A stretch of 64,000 nucleotides of DNA from Alphaproteobacteria bacterium. Its GTDB lineage: Bacteria; Pseudomonadota; Alphaproteobacteria; Caulobacterales; Hyphomonadaceae. Made by a program: the position numbers and the translations under genes. The DNA lies in contig JAHJYW010000007.1 in the NCBI GenBank assembly GCA_018827375.1, positions 26,383-90,382 on the forward strand, given 5' to 3'. Under the pieces are notes generated by a model. That model was given only the letters and a program-made list of their open reading frames with translations. It made no database searches and was not told where the DNA came from. The first letter of the stretch is position 1, and each line of letters starts with the position of its first letter. Positions 59,311 through 64,000 of the stretch are shown one piece after another.

Positions 59311-60618
59311 ATGCGCAACGGCGGCAAGATTTCGGCGGCAATTGTCGTCCTGACGGACATTCTGGAGCGGCACCAGCCGGTCAAGACGGCAATGCGCGAC
59401 TGGGGCAAGAGCGCCCGCTATGCTGGCAGCAAGGACCGGGCGTGGGTATCAGGCCTCGTTCTGGACGCGCTGCGCAAGAAGAATTCCGTGGCCTACCGGA
59501 TGGGCGACGATCACCCACGGGCGCTGGTCCTCGGCGCGCTGAGCTTTGCCTGGGGCTGGGATATCGAGCAGATCGAGGCCGCCATGGGCGATGAGCACGG
59601 GCCCGACGTCGTGACACCAGAGGAGCGGGCGCGACTGGTCAGCCCGGCCGATCCGGATGCCCCAGCGCATGTCGGGGGCGATTTCCCGGAATGGATGGCG
59701 CCGATGATGGACCGCGTGTTCGGCGCGGATGCGGTCGCCGAGACGGCGGCGATGGCTATGCGGGCCGATGTAGACCTCAGGATAAATACGCTGAAGGTCG
59801 ATGCCGAGAAGGCGGCCTTCCCGCTGAAGAGCGCCAATGCCGAGCCTTCGCGCCTGCTTCACAATGCGTTTCATATTCCGGCGAAAGACCCGAGCGAACG
59901 CGAAGCCAGCCTCGAGAGCATCCCGGCCTATTCCAAGGGCTGGGTCGAAGTGCAGGATGCAGGCAGCCAGATCGCCGCGGCGGCAGCAAATGCCCAGCCC
60001 GGCGAACAGGTGCTGGACTATTGTTCCGGCGGCGGCGGCAAGACGATTGCGCTAGCAGCCCAGATGAAGGGCAAGGGCCAGATCTTTGCCTATGACATTG
60101 ACGGCAAGCGCCTCAGCGCGCTGATCCCGCGCCTGAAACGGTCCGGCGCCACGAATGTGCAGCTGGTCCATCCGAGCGAGCCGGTTCAGCTGGACACGCT
60201 GACCGGGCTGATGGACTGCGTGTTTGTCGATGCACCGTGTACGGGAACGGGCACATGGCGCCGCCGGCCGGATTCCAAGTGGCGCATCAAGCAAGGCCAG
60301 CTGGAAAAGCGGATGTCCGAGCAGACGGATATCCTTGCCAGCGCGGCGACTTTCGTGAAACCGGGCGGGCGGATGGTCTACGCCACCTGTTCTTTCCTGA
60401 TGGAAGAGGACGAGGACCGCGTGGCGGAATTCCTCGAAGCCCATCCGGAGTTCACCGAGGAAGACGCGGCAGCAGCTGCGATTGCGTCCGGGCTGCTGAC
60501 GGATGAAGGCGCGAACGTGGTGCAGCGGTTCCGCATGCCGACCGGCAGTGTGCGCCTGACCCCGCGCCGGGCAGCAACGGACGGGTTCTTCTTTGCCGTA
60601 TTGCGCCGCGCGGCATGA
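59311..60618 (+). CDS. rsmB: RsmB/NOP-family rRNA (cytosine-C5) methyltransferase
   Basis: It methylates a cytosine in rRNA. The 435-residue protein has an N-terminal NusB-like helical domain (about residues 1-80) and a Rossmann SAM domain (LDYCSGGGGKTIALAAQ). The two Cys of the m5C mechanism are Cys310 in VDAPCTGTG and Cys360 in YATCSF. The target position is assumed from family resemblance. guaB-rsmB-guaA proximity is common in alphaproteobacteria. The stop overlaps the next start (ATGA). Confidence 0.92.
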   Translation: MRNGGKISAAIVVLTDILERHQPVKTAMRDWGKSARYAGSKDRAWVSGLVLDALRKKNSVAYRMGDDHPRALVLGALSFAWGWDIEQIEAAMGDEHGPDVVTPEERARLVSPADPDAPAHVGGDFPEWMAPMMDRVFGADAVAETAAMAMRADVDLRINTLKVDAEKAAFPLKSANAEPSRLLHNAFHIPAKDPSEREASLESIPAYSKGWVEVQDAGSQIAAAAANAQPGEQVLDYCSGGGGKTIALAAQMKGKGQIFAYDIDGKRLSALIPRLKRSGATNVQLVHPSEPVQLDTLTGLMDCVFVDAPCTGTGTWRRRPDSKWRIKQGQLEKRMSEQTDILASAATFVKPGGRMVYATCSFLMEEDEDRVAEFLEAHPEFTEEDAAAAAIASGLLTDEGANVVQRFRMPTGSVRLTPRRAATDGFFFAVLRRAA

Positions 60619-61073
60619 CGGCGCTCCTCGCCTTCACGCTTTTTCCTGTTGCATTTATGGCAATGTGGATCGGCGTGATGTGGCTGCTCAGTCGGATATC
60701 CGGCTGGCATACGCTGGCGAGGCATTATCTGTATCGCGGCGAGATACGCGGTGTTTCGCGTTCGTTTCAGGGGGCAATGCTGGGCTATTCGCGCTGGCGA
60801 CTGGTGCGTTACCGGGGCTGTCTGACCGTAACGGTGGATAGCGGAATGCTTATCCTGAAACCGTGGTTCATCTTTGGCGCATCCCAGCCGCCGCTCGCCA
60901 TTCCACTGGAAGAACTGATGCGCGCGGACAGCACATTCCTCTTCTGGACTTTTTGCGAGCTTCGGGCCGTGCGCGAACAGCGTATCATGATCCTTGTGTC
61001 CCAGCGCTTGGCGAGATGGATCGAGAGCCAGGCCGGAAGCCCGATACGCTCAGCGCAGGCGAGTGCGTTCTAG
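60615..61073 (+). CDS. Hypothetical membrane protein
   Basis: This 152-residue protein has one N-terminal membrane helix (about residues 3-25, ending IGVMWLLSRISGW). The rest is predicted beta-rich and basic (LYRGEIRGVSRSFQGAMLGY, VTVDSGMLILKP), compatible with a small cytoplasmic domain. I do not recognise a family. It is translationally coupled to rsmB and shares its TAG stop with the stop of the opposing gene in CTAG at 61070-61073. Confidence 0.75.
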   Translation: MTALLAFTLFPVAFMAMWIGVMWLLSRISGWHTLARHYLYRGEIRGVSRSFQGAMLGYSRWRLVRYRGCLTVTVDSGMLILKPWFIFGASQPPLAIPLEELMRADSTFLFWTFCELRAVREQRIMILVSQRLARWIESQAGSPIRSAQASAF

Positions 61074-62134
61074 TTGCCGCTGACGACAGGCTGGCCAGAA
61101 AAGTCTGCAATGGCGCCGAGCAGTTTGGTGACTTCTATGCGTTCCTGTGGGGTGAGTTCAGGTCGCCAGATGTCGAACAGGAGGACGACACGGGTCTCGC
61201 TCGCCTCATTCTTTGCCTCGTGCTCGATGCTGTCGTCAAAGACGACCAGTTCGCCTTCCTTCCACTGATGCGTCCGGTTACCAACGCGTAGCCAGGCGGG
61301 ACCGGGGACAAGAAGGGGAAGGTGGCAGATGAGGCGCGTGTTGATAAGGCCGTGATGCGGCGGGATGTGCGCGCCCGGTTTAAGCAAGGAGAAGAGAACT
61401 GACGGCGCCTGGCCGGGCAGGTAGTCGAGCGGCAAATCCGCAAAGGCAGCTGCTGTGACAGGGCAGCGGGCGCAGTTTTCCTCGACACGCGCGCCGTCTT
61501 TCCAGAGGTAAAATGCGCCCCAGTCATCATTTCCAACCAATTCGTGGCTTTTTACGTGGGGCTGGCTTTCATTGCGCTCGAGATAGGGGCGGAAGGCCGC
61601 ATGGTCGGCGAGAACCGCGCGCAGTTCCTCTTGGATAGCGGGCGTTTTCGCTTCGAGCGCGGCGGCCCAGTTAAAGGCCGTGCGATCATAGAACTGGATT
61701 TGGGGTAGTTCGGGGAAGTAATAGCGCGTCGGCTGTTGCAGACTGATGCCGGATTTGCCCAGCAGGATGTTCACGGACTGATCAAAACGGGACGAGCGGG
61801 CAGCCGGTGGCAGTTCGGCGGCGATGAAAGCCTCGTACTGACTGGCATATTCGCCAAGGCGCGCAGCGGCGCGTTGGAGTCCGGGATTGAAGACATCCGG
61901 TATAGGTGCTGCCTGCATCTGGACGACTTGCATGGCGCCGCCATAAGCGCGGCTTGCATCCTGCGTTTTGCCGGCGGCATGCAGGACATCGCCGAGCAGA
62001 AGGAGTGCGCCGAGATCGCGCGGTGCCTCCCGCAATACAGACTGCAGGTCTGTCTCGGCGTCAGCAAGACGGCCAGCGCGGGCATGTTCGAAGGCAGATC
62101 GCTTGAGGGCATCAAGTGTCGGTGTAATGGTCAT
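61070..62134 (-). CDS. Aspartyl/asparaginyl beta-hydroxylase family protein with TPR repeats
   Basis: This protein of about 354 residues has two N-terminal TPR-like repeats (residues about 10-75, AEHARAG-type helices) and a C-terminal Fe(II)/2-oxoglutarate dioxygenase domain. Metal-ligand histidines are in the HIPPHHGLINTRLICHLPL and FDDSIEHEAKNEA segments, and RVVLLFDIWRPELTPQER closes the domain. It probably hydroxylates Asp or Asn in a protein substrate, but the target is unknown. I chose the ATG at 62134, where family-like sequence begins; the frame is open to 62278. Confidence 0.85.
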   Translation of the reverse strand: MTITPTLDALKRSAFEHARAGRLADAETDLQSVLREAPRDLGALLLLGDVLHAAGKTQDASRAYGGAMQVVQMQAAPIPDVFNPGLQRAAARLGEYASQYEAFIAAELPPAARSSRFDQSVNILLGKSGISLQQPTRYYFPELPQIQFYDRTAFNWAAALEAKTPAIQEELRAVLADHAAFRPYLERNESQPHVKSHELVGNDDWGAFYLWKDGARVEENCARCPVTAAAFADLPLDYLPGQAPSVLFSLLKPGAHIPPHHGLINTRLICHLPLLVPGPAWLRVGNRTHQWKEGELVVFDDSIEHEAKNEASETRVVLLFDIWRPELTPQERIEVTKLLGAIADFSGQPVVSGN

Positions 62135-62276
62135 GCTTCGACATGGCCGAAAGCTGTTGCCTAGGTCAATATCCGCGGGAAACAGGCAGGGACCGTAGCG
62201 CGTGCAAACAGGTCGCGAGTCGTGTATGTTTTCCCTGTGACCCATTACAAGGGGCCAGCCTGCTGAGGGGACCAGC

Positions 62277-62894
62277 ATGAGCTATCAGTTGACGAAAAAG
62301 GAGGTGCTGTTCCGGCAGCGCCTGTTGAAAGCTTCTGGGTTTGATCCGCAGGGTCTGGATGGGGTCTGGGGCTTGAAGACGACGGCCGCCGATGACGCTT
62401 TCATGGCTGCCAGTGGCGCCCTGCAGCTTGAGTTAGGTGCGTTTGATGTCCGCTCGGAGGGCCATATCGTCGGCCTGCACATCAGGGCGCAAAGGCTGGC
62501 ACGGGAATTCCTGACAAAAGCGGGGGCATTTCCGTATATCGCAAAGATCATATCCGGCACTCGGACATATGCGGAACAGGACGATCTTTATGCCAAGGGC
62601 CGCTGGGGCGGGCCACCTGGACCCAAAGTGACATGGGCCAAGGGCGGTGAAAGCAACCATAATTTTGGAATTGCCTGGGATGTCGCCCTGTTTGATGGCG
62701 GGCGCTACATGAATGGTGACAAAGAGATCGATGCCCCGGCGTATCGTGACCTTGCAGGCCACGCGATGGTTCCCGGGCTTGAGTGGGGCGGAGCTTGGCG
62801 CAAATCCGATCCGCCGCACTATCAGGTCGCCAGCGATTACACACGCATATCTGACGTGCGGAAGCGCTTTGAGACGGGCGAACCTTACGTCTGA
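62277..62894 (+). CDS. M15-family peptidase, endolysin-like
   Basis: This 205-residue peptidoglycan peptidase of the VanY/L-alanyl-D-glutamate endopeptidase type (M15C) has the zinc ligands His128 in SNHNFGIAWDV, Asp135 in the same motif and His181 in DPPHYQ. The first 50 residues (LFRQRLLKASGFDPQGLDGVWG) look like a short peptidoglycan-binding module. No signal peptide or membrane segment is present, as in phage lysis enzymes that exit through a holin. GAGGGG at 62265-62270 supports the ATG at 62277. Confidence 0.86.
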   Translation: MSYQLTKKEVLFRQRLLKASGFDPQGLDGVWGLKTTAADDAFMAASGALQLELGAFDVRSEGHIVGLHIRAQRLAREFLTKAGAFPYIAKIISGTRTYAEQDDLYAKGRWGGPPGPKVTWAKGGESNHNFGIAWDVALFDGGRYMNGDKEIDAPAYRDLAGHAMVPGLEWGGAWRKSDPPHYQVASDYTRISDVRKRFETGEPYV

Positions 62895-62963
62895 ACGCGG
62901 AATTTGCTGCTTTGCAGGAACGAGAGGCTTGCCCGATAGAGCAGGACTCAGCTAAACGGCGCC

Positions 62964-64000
62964 ATGACAGAGCAAAGACACGAACGCGCCCTCATCGTCG
63001 ACTTCGGCAGCCAGGTGACGCAACTGATCGCCCGGCGCCTGCGCGAGAGCGGCGTCTATTGTGAAATCCACCCGTTCAACAAGGTCGACAAGGCTTTCCT
63101 CGGCGCTTACGCGCCACAGGCCGTGATCCTTTCGGGCGGGCCCTCAAGTGTATACTGGGAGGATGCGCCGATGGCCGACAAGGCAATCTTCGAGGCCGGG
63201 ATCCCCGTACTTGGGATCTGTTACGGCCAGCAAGTAATGATGCATCAGCTCGGCGGCAAAGTGGAAGGTGGCACAAGCCGTGAATTCGGGCGGGCTTTCA
63301 TTGAGAAAGTGGTCGATGACCCGTTTCTTGAAGGCATGCTTGAAAGTGGCGAACATGAGCAGGTCTGGATGAGCCATGGCGACCATGTCGCCGAGATGGC
63401 GCCGGGCTTTGGCGTGATCGCGAAATCCCCGGGCGCGCCCTATGCAATTATCGCGGACCCTGAGCGGAACTTCTACGGCACCCAGTTCCACCCGGAAGTC
63501 GTGCACACGACCCACGGCCGCCAGATCCTTCGCAACTTCACGCATGGCGTCGCCGGCATGAAGGGTGACTGGACGATGGCCGCCTATCGCGCCGAGGCGA
63601 TCGAGAAGATCCGCGCGCAAGTGGGCAAGGGCAAGGTGATCTGCGGTCTTTCAGGCGGCGTTGATTCCTCTGTGGCTGCAGTGCTGATCCATGAGGCGAT
63701 CGGCGAACAGCTCACCTGCGTCTATGTCGACCACGGCCTGATGCGCCATGGCGAGAGTGAGCAGGTCGTGAGCCTGTTCCGCGAGCATTACAATATCCCG
63801 CTGGTGCACGTTGATGCGTCGGAGCTTTTCCTCGGCAAGCTGGCGGGCGTGTCGGACCCGGAGAAGAAGCGCAAGATCATCGGCGGACTTTTCATCGACG
63901 TGTTCGACGAAGAGGCCAAGAAGATCGGCGGCGCGGATTTCCTGGCGCAAGGGACGCTCTATCCGGACGTGATCGAGAGCGTGTCGGCGCTCGGTGGGCC
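62964..64000 (+). CDS. guaA: GMP synthase, 3' truncated by the window
   Basis: It converts XMP to GMP with glutamine and ATP. The first 345 codons are present. The class I amidotransferase has Cys86 in GICYGQQ and the His/Glu of FHPEVVHT. The ATP-pyrophosphatase P-loop is [11 protein letters not shown], followed by [12 protein letters not shown]. The frame runs off the end of the window. The start ATG follows a weak Shine-Dalgarno region. It completes GMP synthesis with guaB upstream. Confidence 0.95.
   Translation, partial: MTEQRHERALIVDFGSQVTQLIARRLRESGVYCEIHPFNKVDKAFLGAYAPQAVILSGGPSSVYWEDAPMADKAIFEAGIPVLGICYGQQVMMHQLGGKVEGGTSREFGRAFIEKVVDDPFLEGMLESGEHEQVWMSHGDHVAEMAPGFGVIAKSPGAPYAIIADPERNFYGTQFHPEVVHTTHGRQILRNFTHGVAGMKGDWTMAAYRAEAIEKIRAQVGKGKVICGLSGGVDSSVAAVLIHEAIGEQLTCVYVDHGLMRHGESEQVVSLFREHYNIPLVHVDASELFLGKLAGVSDPEKKRKIIGGLFIDVFDEEAKKIGGADFLAQGTLYPDVIESVSALGG

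Overview
The window reads as chromosomal core sequence of a GC-rich alphaproteobacterium, most likely of the Caulobacterales / Hyphomonadaceae type. The basis is gene order (nuoMN-birA-coaX-rnj-mce-proS-lolCD-dnaE; rpsB-tsf-pyrH-frr-uppS-cdsA-dxr-rseP-bamA-skp-lpxD-lpxA-lpxI-lpxB; trpEGDC-lexA-comEC-gltX-gltA), a short prolyl-tRNA synthetase without the editing insert, and a GTTC-N7-GTTC SOS box upstream of lexA. The lineage is an inference from synteny and protein style; no 16S gene is present. I saw no tRNA, rRNA, insertion sequence or CRISPR array.

Layout. 1-9.8 kb: end of the complex I operon, then biotin ligase, pantothenate kinase, RNase J, methylmalonyl-CoA epimerase, ProRS and the Lol lipoprotein exporter, nearly all overlapping or within a few bases. 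9.8-16.5 kb: DNA polymerase III alpha and the translation block, with a strong intrinsic terminator between tsf and pyrH. 16.5-27.6 kb: one long plus-strand envelope operon (undecaprenyl-PP, CDP-DAG and isoprenoid precursors, RseP, BamA, Skp and lipid A). 27.6-39.2 kb: mostly minus strand, with gltX-gltA, a wrecked comEC, lexA, and a ppiD-trpE-trpG-hydrolase-trpD-trpC operon. 39.2-42.3 kb: tpiA, secG and pyrG. 42.3-48 kb: an SDR gene, then a four-gene minus-strand operon (photolyase, FAD amine-oxidase-like protein, DUF1365 protein, CFA-type methylase). 48-55.5 kb: hldE flanked by very small ORFs, an SLC13/RCK transporter, HspQ, Ppx/GppA, RlmE, two tandem dodecins, a GFA protein and a Cys-rich lipoprotein. 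55.6-64 kb: guaB, several small accessory enzymes, RsmB, an Asp beta-hydroxylase-like protein, an endolysin-like M15 peptidase and the start of guaA.

Most interesting points. (1) The photolyase/methylase operon has upstream a match to the TGATCC-N18-TA promoter used by RpoE/ChrR-type ECF sigma factors of alphaproteobacteria. That fits a singlet-oxygen, light-induced program of DNA repair plus membrane-lipid modification. (2) comEC is a pseudogene with a large internal deletion, frameshifts and a stop. (3) The usually conserved neighbours moaC/moeA (between trpC and lexA) and fabZ (between lpxD and lpxA) are missing, so three ancestral blocks have been trimmed. (4) Three of eight convergent gene pairs share one CTAG that holds both stop codons. 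(5) The guaB leader can fold so that its Shine-Dalgarno sequence is paired. (6) Two small genes flank hldE by stop/start overlap. I found no wholly new multi-gene system; the phrB-FAD-DUF1365-CFA operon is the best candidate for functional work.
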